NCBI GenBank assembly: GCA_016873355.1
Contig: VGXK01000001.1
Coordinates: forward strand, 1-38,200
Length of the DNA stretch: 38,200 nt
DNA from: Phycisphaerae bacterium
GTDB lineage: Bacteria; Planctomycetota; Phycisphaerae; Phycisphaerales; SM1A02
Direction: 5' to 3'
The notes under the pieces are model-generated. The model had not been told where the DNA came from. It did no database searches and saw only the letters and a program-made list of their open reading frames with translations. The translations under genes and the position numbers were made by a program. Below are positions 21,827 to 29,791 of the stretch, piece by piece (the first letter of the stretch is position 1; every line of letters starts with the position of its first letter).

Positions 21827-22240
21827 CTGACGGCCGGCACGACGCCCTCGGCGAGCGGTCCTGACCCTGGTCCTGTGGACAACCCGTCCTCGAGCTGTCT
21901 CGCGTCGGCGTCGGCGAAGGCCGATTCCACGCCGAAATCGAGCACCCGGACGAGCCCCAGGGCGACACTGACTGCAGCGGCACCGGCAGCGACTCGCTGT
22001 TGACAGGCTTTCCACCGCGGAATCGGGTGCTCAACGCCCTGATTCCCTGCGGTTTCCAAGCCGAACGGGTTCAACCATCCACAGTCGGACAGGGCTCTCT
22101 GCTGATAGGGAGAAAGAGTTCTTATGGAAGGGTGACACCGAGCCGCCGTGGCCTGCAGGATCTGTCATCGGCGCCATGGGCCGAAGGCGGGCGTGCCGTC
22201 GAATCCGGTATCAGATTCGCTGCGCGTGACCTGTGGATAA
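21827..22240. other. Candidate chromosomal origin (oriC) between dnaA and mutM
   Basis: This includes the 384-bp gap after dnaA, where no open frame resembles a gene. DnaA-box-like 9-mers are TGTGGACAA (21874-21882), CCATCCACA (22075-22083, two mismatches to TTATCCACA) and a perfect TGTGGATAA (22232-22240) just inside the 3' end of mutM. Between the last two lies the least GC-rich stretch, about 22098-22128 (GATAGGGAGAAAGAGTTCTTATGG), a possible unwinding element. Genes to the right run mostly on the plus strand and several to the left on the minus strand, as expected around a bidirectional origin. Three boxes are few for an oriC, so the call depends on context. Confidence 0.6.
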
Positions 22241-23191
22241 CCGTCCGACGGCGAGCGGCCCGCGGGTTCGCAGGGGCTGGCACCCGGGACAGAACCAGGT
22301 GCCGCGTCCCGCGACGACGATGCGTCGAATCATCGACCGATCGCCGCGCGACCGGCAGCGCTCGCAGTCGGCGCCGGCGCGTCCGTAGACGCGATGCTGG
22401 CGCTGATACGAACCGAAATCTCCCGACGGATCTCGATAGTCGCGGACGGTGGAGCCGCCCTGTTCGATCGCGTCGCGCAGCACGATCCGGATCGCGTCGA
22501 CGAACTCGACGGCGAGGTGCGCCAGTCGATTCGCGCGGATGCAGGGATGCATGGCGATGCGGTGCATGATCTCGTCGGCGTAGATGTTGCCGATGCCGGC
22601 GACGATCGCCTGATCGAGAAGCAGGCTCTTGATCGGGCGTTTCGATCGGCGCAGCGATGCGGCAAGCTCCGTTGCATCGAGGTCGAGCGCGTCGGGACCC
22701 AGGTTCGACCAGTGCCGATCGAGTGCGCCTCGGGTCGGCAGCGCGGCGAGGCCGCCGAAACGGCGCGGATCCACGAAGCGCAGTTCGTAGTCGCGCTCGC
22801 CCGCGCGAAGCGACCACTCGGCGTGCGTGTGCGGAATCCGAGGCGCCGGCCATGGAGCCGGGCCGCCGTTCGCCCGCTGGTCGAGCAGCAGTCGCCCGCT
22901 CATGCCGAGCTGGACGAGCAGCACGCGGCCATCCTCCGCGACCAGCGCCAGTTGCTTGCCGCGGCGAACGAGCGACTCGATCGTCGCTCCGACGAGCAGC
23001 GAGCGTTCCGCGGCGGCGCTGCGGGGCCGGAGCGCCCGCTCCGGGCCTCCGCCCCGGCGCGGCAGGCGTTCATGCCGCTCGAGCGAGCGCAGCACGTCGC
23101 GCCGGCGCAGCAGTGCGCGCAGAACCGAGGCGCCCCTCAGGTGCGCCTCGAGTCGGCGGCGGATGGTCTCGACCTCGGGAAGCTCGGGCAT
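22211..23191 (-). CDS. mutM: Formamidopyrimidine-DNA glycosylase (Fpg/MutM)
   Basis: It removes 8-oxoguanine and formamidopyrimidines and nicks the abasic site. The start is fixed by the N-terminal PELPEVET: after Met removal the proline is the catalytic nucleophile and the next Glu the general acid. The beta-lysine is in VRRGKQLALV, the helix-two-turn-helix in AIVAGIGNIYADEI, and the zinc finger uses the pairs CERC and CPGC. At 326 aa it is about 50 residues longer than usual: an Arg-rich insertion (RHERLPRRGGGPERALRPRS, about residues 39-58), and about 25 residues after the zinc finger. An in-frame start 10 codons upstream overlaps the moxR start and is rejected. It diverges from moxR across only 22 bp. 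Confidence 0.95.
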   Translation of the reverse strand: MPELPEVETIRRRLEAHLRGASVLRALLRRRDVLRSLERHERLPRRGGGPERALRPRSAAAERSLLVGATIESLVRRGKQLALVAEDGRVLLVQLGMSGRLLLDQRANGGPAPWPAPRIPHTHAEWSLRAGERDYELRFVDPRRFGGLAALPTRGALDRHWSNLGPDALDLDATELAASLRRSKRPIKSLLLDQAIVAGIGNIYADEIMHRIAMHPCIRANRLAHLAVEFVDAIRIVLRDAIEQGGSTVRDYRDPSGDFGSYQRQHRVYGRAGADCERCRSRGDRSMIRRIVVAGRGTWFCPGCQPLRTRGPLAVGRLSTGHAQRI

Positions 23192-23201
23192 CGGCGCTTC
23201 A

Positions 23202-23207
23202 TATACT
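23202..23207 (+). promoter_or_regulatory. -10-like box TATACT 6 nt before the MoxR gene
   Basis: TATACT is the closest match to TATAAT seen in the window and ends 6 nt before the ATG at 23214, with no Shine-Dalgarno between, so the MoxR mRNA may be leaderless. The overlapping TATATG on the minus strand (23205-23200) ends 8 nt before the mutM start, so the 22-bp gap could hold two back-to-back starts. No -35 match is seen for either. Confidence 0.45.
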
Positions 23208-23213
23208 TCGCCC

Positions 23214-24290
23214 ATGTCCACTCAGCCATCGCCGCCGTCCTCGCCGCAACCAGGCCATGTGCGAAGCCAGGATCCGGTGAAGGCGATCGCCGAGACGCGG
23301 GAAGCGATCGGCCGGCTGCGCGCGGAGGTGCAGAAGGTGATCGTGGGGCAGGAGCAGGTCTTCGACCAGATCCTGCTCGCCATCTTCTGCGGCAGCCACG
23401 CGATCCTCGAAGGCGTGCCGGGACTGGCGAAGACGCTCATCATCAGCACGATCGCGAAATCGATGTCGCTCGAGTTCAGCCGCATCCAGTTCACGCCCGA
23501 CCTGATGCCGAGCGACATGACGGGCACCGAGGTGATCGAGGAGGACAAGTCGACGGGATCGCGCAGCCTTCGCTTCGTGCGCGGACCGATCTTTGCGCAC
23601 GTGGTGCTGGCGGACGAGATCAATCGCACGCCGCCGAAGACGCAGGCGGCGCTGCTCGAAGCGATGCAGGAGCGACAGGTCACCGTCGGCGGCGTGGCCC
23701 ACAAGCTGCCGACGCCGTTCTTCGTGCTCGCCACGCAGAACCCGATCGAGCAGGAAGGCACCTACCCGCTTCCCGAGGCGCAGCTCGATCGTTTCATGTT
23801 CAACATCCGCGTGCAGTACCCGAGCGAGCAGGAGGAATTCGAAGTGGTGCGCCGCACCACGAGCGGCACGGCGCCCGAGCCTTCGCCGGTGCTCGGTGCG
23901 CGCGACGTCACGCGCATCCAGGAGCTCGTGCGGCAGGTGCCGATCGCCGACCATCTCGTGCAATACGCGCTTCGGCTCGTGCGGGCGACGCGCTCCGGCG
24001 AGCACTCACCGAAGATCGTTCGCGATTACCTCTCCTGGGGCGCCGGCCCGCGCGCGAGTCAGTTCCTGGTGCTCGCCGCCAAGGCGCTTGCGGTGCTCGA
24101 GGGCGCCGAGCACGTCATGCCGGCGCACCTCCAGGCGGTGGCGCCGCCGATCCTTCGGCATCGGATCATCACGAACTTCAACGCCGAAGCCGACGGCGTC
24201 TCGAGCGATCGCATCGTCGAGACGCTGCTCGAGGAGATTCCCATCGATCGAGCCGCCGCGTCCGCACCGATCGGCCGCGTGATCTCGTAG
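23214..24290 (+). CDS. MoxR-family AAA+ ATPase
   Basis: The product is 358 aa: a Pro/Ser-rich start, then the AAA+ module with Walker A GVPGLAKT (67-74), Walker B VVLADEIN (D134, E135), sensor 1 FVLATQNPIEQEGTYPLPEAQLDRF and the lid domain. MoxR proteins act as chaperones that activate or assemble partners with VWA domains, here very likely the DUF58 and VWA proteins encoded directly downstream. It is the first gene of an operon reaching to 36765; the next gene starts 7 nt after its stop. Start at 23214 follows a -10-like box by 6 nt with no Shine-Dalgarno. The final substrate of the system is not known. Confidence 0.95.
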   Translation: MSTQPSPPSSPQPGHVRSQDPVKAIAETREAIGRLRAEVQKVIVGQEQVFDQILLAIFCGSHAILEGVPGLAKTLIISTIAKSMSLEFSRIQFTPDLMPSDMTGTEVIEEDKSTGSRSLRFVRGPIFAHVVLADEINRTPPKTQAALLEAMQERQVTVGGVAHKLPTPFFVLATQNPIEQEGTYPLPEAQLDRFMFNIRVQYPSEQEEFEVVRRTTSGTAPEPSPVLGARDVTRIQELVRQVPIADHLVQYALRLVRATRSGEHSPKIVRDYLSWGAGPRASQFLVLAAKALAVLEGAEHVMPAHLQAVAPPILRHRIITNFNAEADGVSSDRIVETLLEEIPIDRAAASAPIGRVIS

Positions 24291-24297
24291 AAGCTTC

Positions 24298-25254
24298 ATG
24301 CGAGCCGAGCAGTACCTGGCGCCGGAGACGCTCTCGCAGCTCGCGCCGTTCTCGCTGCGGGCGCGGATGATCGTCGAGGGCGTGATGAGCGGCATGCACC
24401 GCTCTCCGTACCAGGGCCTCGCCGTCGAATTCGCGGAGCATCGTCCGTACACGCCCGGCGAAAGCCTTCGGCATCTCGACTGGAAGGTCTACGGGCGCAG
24501 CGACAAGCTCTACGTGAAGCGCTACCTCCAGGAGACGAACCTGGACGTGGTGCTGCTGATCGACGCCTCCGCGTCGATGCGCTTCGGAACGCTCGGTCAG
24601 AAGTCGGGATGGGGCGGAACCGAGGCGGGACGATCGCGCTCGCTGTGGACCAAGTTCGATTGCGCCACGGCCACGGCGGTGGCGCTCGCATACCTCTGCC
24701 TCGCGCAGCGGGACCGCGTGGGGCTCGTGCTCTTCGCCGACGGCGTGCAGGCGTCGCTGCGGCGATCGGGCGTGCGCGACCAGTGGCGCAAGATCGTGCA
24801 GGCGCTGACCACGGAACCGGTCGAACGCGCCACGATGATCGGCCGCAGCTGCGACGAAGTGCTGGCGACGACCCGCGGCCGCTGCCTCTTCTTCATCCTG
24901 AGCGACTTCCTCTTCCCGCCGGAGGAACTGCGGCTCGCGCTCGCGCGGCTGCGGCATCGAGGACACGACGTCGTGCTCGTCGAGATCCTCGACCGCCAGG
25001 AGATCCGCTTCGAGCTCGACGATCCGACGATCTTCGAGGGACTCGAAGGCGAGCCGCGCGTGATGGCGGACGCACGGCTTCTGCGGCGCGCCTACCTTGA
25101 CGAGCTCGCACGACATCGCGCGGAGATCGAACGACTCGTGCGCGGGTTCGGATACGACCGCGTGTCGCTCGACAGCCACGATTCGGTCGGTCCCGCGCTC
25201 GCCTCGCTGCTGGCGCGGCGCGAGGCGCTGGCGCGGCGGAGCGGCGCCGGATGA
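24298..25254 (+). CDS. DUF58-domain (VWA-like) protein
   Basis: The product is 318 aa. The DUF58 signature is at residues 45-64 (FAEHRPYTPGESLRHLDWK), followed by a VWA-like fold with MIDAS DASAS at 89-93 and a later Asp in ILSDFLFPPEEL. An insertion at about 97-118 (GTLGQKSGWGGTEAGRSRS) follows the MIDAS. It has no membrane segment, so it is a cytoplasmic partner of the MoxR ATPase; this pairing is very common in bacteria. It lies 7 nt after moxR, and its stop overlaps the next start (ATGA at 25251-25254), so translation is coupled. Confidence 0.93.
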   Translation: MRAEQYLAPETLSQLAPFSLRARMIVEGVMSGMHRSPYQGLAVEFAEHRPYTPGESLRHLDWKVYGRSDKLYVKRYLQETNLDVVLLIDASASMRFGTLGQKSGWGGTEAGRSRSLWTKFDCATATAVALAYLCLAQRDRVGLVLFADGVQASLRRSGVRDQWRKIVQALTTEPVERATMIGRSCDEVLATTRGRCLFFILSDFLFPPEELRLALARLRHRGHDVVLVEILDRQEIRFELDDPTIFEGLEGEPRVMADARLLRRAYLDELARHRAEIERLVRGFGYDRVSLDSHDSVGPALASLLARREALARRSGAG

Positions 25255-27410
25255 ACCTGCTTCACCCCGGAATGGCGCTGGCCGCGCTCGCGGCCGTGAG
25301 CGTGCCGATCGTCATCCACCTGCTGCTCCGGCGGCGGCGGCGCGTGATCCAATGGGCGGCCATGGATCTGCTGAAGCGTGCGATGCAGCGAGACCGTCGT
25401 CGGCAGCGCGTCGAGCGCTGGCTGCTGCTCGCGGCGCGGTGTCTGCTCATCGCCATCGCGGGAATCGCGCTGGCGCAGCCGTTCGTGAAGTCGAGCGAGG
25501 CCTTCGGCGGCTCGGTGAGGACGGTGTGGCTCGTGATCGACGACGGCGTGGCGAGCGCGGAGCGCCTTCCCGACGGAAGCACGGCGCTCGAGCGGAGCAC
25601 GGCGGAGGGTCGGCGCATGCTCGAATCGCTCGGCGCCGCCGATCGCGTGGGCGTGATCTCCGCGGCGGCGCCGGTCCGACGGCTCGTCGACCCGCCGACC
25701 GCGGACAAGACGCGGCTCGATTCCCTGCTCTCGCAGATGTCGCCCGCCGACACCGGAAGCGATCTCTCCGCGGCGATTCGTTCCGCGGCGGAGGCGGCGC
25801 GGGAGTCGGAGGAGGCCGGCGAGATCGTGCTGCTCAGCGGATTCCGTCGCGGTTCGCTCGATCCATCGTCGATGGCGCCCTCGGTCGATGCGGAGGTGAA
25901 TGCCCGCTGGACGCTCTCGGCGCTCGAACCACTCTCGGGCTTCCCGTCGAACGCGTGGATGACGCGGGCGGAGGCGATCCGCACGGGCGAGGAGTCGGGA
26001 ATGGAAGGCGATCGCACGGTTCGCGTGCAGATCGAACGGCGGAGCGAGGCGCTTCCGCGAAGCGTTCGACGAGTCACCTCGGCGGGACCCGCGGCGGGCG
26101 CCGCCGACATCGCCCTGGACGCGGGCGAGCGCCGCGGCGGCGCCGATCTTCGGCTGCGGCGAGACGGCGCCGATGCGGAGGAATCGGGCGCCGCCTCGAT
26201 TTCGCTCGAGCTCGACCACGACGCCCAGCCGCGCGACGATCGACTCTTCGCGGTGCTTCCTTCCGAGCACCCGGCGCGGGTGGTCGTGCTCGATCGCCGC
26301 GGCGGTTCCGTGCGGGACCTCGAGCGCCTCGGCTCCGGCGTGTGGATGGCGCGAGCACTCGATCCCGGCAAGTCGGGCGCGCTCCAGGTGGACGAAGTCG
26401 ATCCGGGCTCGCTCGATCGCGCCATGCTCAAGGGCGCCGACGCGGCGATCGTGGCGAGACCCGATCTCGTGACCGCCGACGGATGGAAGATGCTGCGCGA
26501 GTTCGTCGCCGCCGGCGCCGCGCTGCTCGTGACGCCGTCGCCGGACGATTCCGGCCAGCGCTGGACGGAGTCGTTCCGAAGCTCGCTCGCGCCGTCGTGG
26601 ACGATCGATCCGGAAGTGGAGGGCGCGGTCACCGCGTGGCGGCTCGCGCCGCAGCAGCCCAGCTCGGCCACGCTGCGGCAGCTCGGCTCCGAGATTTCCG
26701 TGCTCGCGGCCCCGGTTTCGGTTTCGCGGCGGATCCGCATCGCCGCGCCGCCGACCGACGCGGAGGCGGCGCTCGTCTTCGACGACTCGACGCCGATGCT
26801 GCTCTGCGGTCGGCCGGGAGGCGCCTCGCGCGGATGGGTGGCGCTGCTCGCATGCGCCCCGGAGCTCTCGTGGACGGATCTGCCGGTTCGGCCGCTCATG
26901 GTCCCGCTGCTCCAGGAGGTCGTGCGACAGGGCCGGGCGCTCGCGACGATGGACGCGGGCAACCTCGTCGGCGCGCCGGCGTCGCTTCCGCGCGGCGCGG
27001 CGGCGCTCGAGATCGTTCCGCCCGCAGGTTCGGAGGGTGCGCCGCGAGGGACCGCGATCCTTCCCGCCGGCGCGGACGGGCGCACGCGCGATCCGGTGCT
27101 TGCGCCGGGACTTCACCGGGCGCTCGACGACTCGGGCCGCCCGATCGGCACCGTCGCCGTGAACGTCGATCCCGCCCGCGCGAGCATCGAGCCGAACGAT
27201 CCCGGCGCGGTTCTGGCGTGGCTCGAGCGAAGCGGATCGTGGCGCTGGCGCGGCGACGGATCGACCGAAGGAGAGGGCGCCTCCGCGAGCGCCGATGCCG
27301 AGGCGTCCTGGAGCATCTGGCTGCTCGGCGCGGCGGTCGCGCTCGCGCTGCTCGAGACGATCATGGCGCGGCTGCTGAGCCGAAGCGACGCGACGGAGCG
27401 CGGCGCATGA
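25251..27410 (+). CDS. BatA-type membrane protein with degenerate VWA domain
   Basis: The product is 719 aa. The N-terminus is the BatA double-helix region: membrane helix at about 5-26 (GMALAALAAVSVPIVIHLLL), a basic segment RRRRRVIQWAAMDLLKRA, and a second helix at about 57-76. A VWA-like domain follows but its metal motif reads IDDGVAS instead of DxSxS, so metal binding is probably lost. The long periplasmic part includes a class I glutamine-amidotransferase-like region (AAIVARPDLVTADGWKMLREFVAAGAALLV). One helix near the C-terminus (WLLGAAVALALLETIMARLL) returns it to the membrane. Both ends overlap neighbours by ATGA. It probably forms a membrane complex with the next protein. Confidence 0.87.
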   Translation: MNLLHPGMALAALAAVSVPIVIHLLLRRRRRVIQWAAMDLLKRAMQRDRRRQRVERWLLLAARCLLIAIAGIALAQPFVKSSEAFGGSVRTVWLVIDDGVASAERLPDGSTALERSTAEGRRMLESLGAADRVGVISAAAPVRRLVDPPTADKTRLDSLLSQMSPADTGSDLSAAIRSAAEAARESEEAGEIVLLSGFRRGSLDPSSMAPSVDAEVNARWTLSALEPLSGFPSNAWMTRAEAIRTGEESGMEGDRTVRVQIERRSEALPRSVRRVTSAGPAAGAADIALDAGERRGGADLRLRRDGADAEESGAASISLELDHDAQPRDDRLFAVLPSEHPARVVVLDRRGGSVRDLERLGSGVWMARALDPGKSGALQVDEVDPGSLDRAMLKGADAAIVARPDLVTADGWKMLREFVAAGAALLVTPSPDDSGQRWTESFRSSLAPSWTIDPEVEGAVTAWRLAPQQPSSATLRQLGSEISVLAAPVSVSRRIRIAAPPTDAEAALVFDDSTPMLLCGRPGGASRGWVALLACAPELSWTDLPVRPLMVPLLQEVVRQGRALATMDAGNLVGAPASLPRGAAALEIVPPAGSEGAPRGTAILPAGADGRTRDPVLAPGLHRALDDSGRPIGTVAVNVDPARASIEPNDPGAVLAWLERSGSWRWRGDGSTEGEGASASADAEASWSIWLLGAAVALALLETIMARLLSRSDATERGA

Positions 27411-29725
27411 ACTGGATCGAGTCGACCGTCGCGTGGCTGCTGCGGCTTCCGAGCGATCACGCCGCGGGATCCTGGCGCTTCGGATTCGAGCGGCCGATTC
27501 CCGGCTGGGCATGGCTGCTCGCGGCGGTCGCCGCGGTGCTCGTCGGCGCGTGGTCGGTTCGAGCGTCGACGCTTCCGCGCGGTCGCCGATCGCTCATCGC
27601 GGCGCTTCGAGCGCTGCTGCTTCTGCTGCTGGCGCTGCTGCTCACGGGGCCGATGCTCACGCTTCCGCGCGAGCGCGTGGAGCCGGACTGGGTGCTCGTG
27701 GTGGCCGATCGCAGCGCGTCGTTGCGCGTGGGGGACGTGGAGCTCGACGGCGCGATGATCTCGCGCGACGCGCAGCTCGAGCGAGCCGTTCGAGGAAGTG
27801 CGGCGGTCTGGAAGGAACTCGATGCGACGCGTCGCGTCGTCTTCCTCGGATTCGACGCGGGGCTGCGGGAACTCGAGATCGACGAGCAGGGTCTGCCGAC
27901 GCTCGGCGCCGCCGACGGCATGGCCACGGAGATCGGGCCCGCGATCTCGGCGGCGCTCGATCGCGCGGCGGCGAGGCCGGTGGCCGGCGTCGTGCTGCTT
28001 TCCGACGGCCGCACGACCGTGCCGCCCGAGCGCGGATTGCTGCGCCGACTCTCGGCCGAAGGCGTGCGCGTGCACGTGGTGCCGCTCGGCGCCGACGCTC
28101 CGAGCGGGGATCACGCCATCCGCGCGATCGAAGCGCCGCAGCGCGCGTTCGTGCGCGACGAAGTGCCGATCGAGGTGGACCTCGATCGATCGCCGGGCGT
28201 CGGCGGCGCGCTGCGCGTGAAGCTCGTGGACGAGCAGAGCGGGCGACTGCTCGACGCGGCGGAGTTCGACGACGCCGAGACCGGCCGTCGCACGGTCACG
28301 CTCATCGGCCGGGCCGACGATCCGGGCGAGCGCTCGTGGCGCGTCGAGATCGAGCCGCAAGGGCGCGATCTCGTCGCCGACAACAACTCGAAGTCGTTGC
28401 GAATCGAGATCGTCGATCGACCGATCCGCGTGCTGTTCGTCGAGGGATATCCGCGCTGGGAGTACCGCTACCTGAAGAACCTGCTCGTGCGCGAGCACGG
28501 CATCGAGAGCTCGGTGATGCTGCTGTCGGCCGATCGCGACTTCGCCCAGGAAGGCAACGCGCCGCTCACGCGATTGCCGCGCACGAAGGAGGAATTCGCC
28601 GGATACGACCTGATCGTGATCGGCGACGTTCCCGCGGGGGCGTTCTCGTCGGCGCAGATGGAGGCGATCAAGGATCTCGTCTCCACGCGCGGCGCGGGCG
28701 TGCTCTGGATCGGCGGCGCGCGGCAGATGCCGCGGAGCTGGAAGGGGTCGGCGCTCGAGGAGCTGCTTCCGATCAAGGGATCGCTCGAGCTCGAGCGCTT
28801 CGACGAATCGGTGACGATGCGCCCGACGCCGCGCGCGCTGCGGCTCGGCCTCATGCGCGTGGAGGGGGCGCCGACGCCCGGATGGCCCGAGGCGCTCTCG
28901 TCGCCCGACACCGGGTGGTCGCGACTCGAGTGGGCGCAGCGGCTCGAGCCCGGAGATCTGAAGCCGACCGCGGAAGTGATCGCGGAGACGGCCTCGGGCG
29001 ACGGCGGCCGCGCGTCGCCGCTGCTCGTGTCGATGCGCTACGGCGCGGGGCAATCGATGTACCTGGCCACCGACGAGACCTGGCGCTGGCGCTACGGCCG
29101 CGGCGAGACGCTTCCCGAGCGCTTCTGGCTTCAGTTGCTGCGATCGCTTTCGCGGAGCGGCATGCACGGAAGCGATCGTCCGGTCGAGATCGTCGTGGAG
29201 CCGCGCCGCGCCGAGATCGGCGATCCCGTTCGCGTCGAAGTCGAGTTCCGCGATCCCGAGGCGATTCGCCCGGCGCCGTCTCGATTGCAGGCGAGCGTGT
29301 CGATCTCGCGCGAGCGAAGCGCGGCACCCGAGGATGCGGGCGTGGTCGAATTGACCCAGGTCGAGGGGATTCCCGGTCGATGGGTCGGCACGTTCTTCCC
29401 GGACCGAAGCGGAATGCACGCGATCTCGCTCCAGGGCCACGCGGGCGTCACGGCCGAGCTCGAAGTGGCCCGCACCGACCAGGAATCCGCGAATCCCCAG
29501 GCGGATCACGCATTGCTTTCGCACATTGCCGAGCAGACGCAGGGCGAGGTGATCGAGCCCGATTCGCTCCATCGGCTGCTGCGAGGCGACGTGCTGCCCA
29601 ACCGGGCCGTGACGATCGAGAACCCGCGGATCCATTCGCTCTGGGACACGCCGCTCGCCCTGATCCTGTTGATCCTCGTTCCAGCGGTCGAATGGAGTGT
29701 CCGACGATGGTCGAGGCTAGCCTGA
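27407..29725 (+). CDS. VWA/glutamine-amidotransferase-like membrane protein
   Basis: The product is 772 aa. Two membrane helices lie at about 34-50 and 62-82, then a VWA domain with intact DRSAS (101-105) and a later Asp in GVVLLSDGRTT. A linker with an Ig-like section leads to a class I amidotransferase-like fold (IRVLFVEGYPRWEYRYLKNLL, DLIVIGDVPAGAFSS, VLWIGGARQMP) without a catalytic Cys, so it is not expected to be an amidotransferase. One helix (PLALILLILVPAVEW) closes the protein. The bulk is periplasmic. It starts inside the stop of the previous gene (ATGA 27407-27410), although its frame is open far upstream. It resembles the larger VWA partners in planctomycete MoxR operons. Confidence 0.87.
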   Translation: MNWIESTVAWLLRLPSDHAAGSWRFGFERPIPGWAWLLAAVAAVLVGAWSVRASTLPRGRRSLIAALRALLLLLLALLLTGPMLTLPRERVEPDWVLVVADRSASLRVGDVELDGAMISRDAQLERAVRGSAAVWKELDATRRVVFLGFDAGLRELEIDEQGLPTLGAADGMATEIGPAISAALDRAAARPVAGVVLLSDGRTTVPPERGLLRRLSAEGVRVHVVPLGADAPSGDHAIRAIEAPQRAFVRDEVPIEVDLDRSPGVGGALRVKLVDEQSGRLLDAAEFDDAETGRRTVTLIGRADDPGERSWRVEIEPQGRDLVADNNSKSLRIEIVDRPIRVLFVEGYPRWEYRYLKNLLVREHGIESSVMLLSADRDFAQEGNAPLTRLPRTKEEFAGYDLIVIGDVPAGAFSSAQMEAIKDLVSTRGAGVLWIGGARQMPRSWKGSALEELLPIKGSLELERFDESVTMRPTPRALRLGLMRVEGAPTPGWPEALSSPDTGWSRLEWAQRLEPGDLKPTAEVIAETASGDGGRASPLLVSMRYGAGQSMYLATDETWRWRYGRGETLPERFWLQLLRSLSRSGMHGSDRPVEIVVEPRRAEIGDPVRVEVEFRDPEAIRPAPSRLQASVSISRERSAAPEDAGVVELTQVEGIPGRWVGTFFPDRSGMHAISLQGHAGVTAELEVARTDQESANPQADHALLSHIAEQTQGEVIEPDSLHRLLRGDVLPNRAVTIENPRIHSLWDTPLALILLILVPAVEWSVRRWSRLA

Positions 29726-29791
29726 TGCGGTTCGACGGCGGCGCCGCAGCGTCGGCAATCGCCGACTCGAAGCGTCGGTAAGAGGAGGTCC
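29726..29791 (+). other. 66-bp gap inside the MoxR operon with strong ribosome binding site
   Basis: This is the only real gap in the operon. It holds a short hairpin CCGAC...GTCGG (about 29761-29778) and ends with AGAGGAGGT, the strongest Shine-Dalgarno in the window, 4 nt before ATG 29792. It may set separate translation of the second half of the operon or hold an internal promoter, which I cannot see. Confidence 0.4.
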
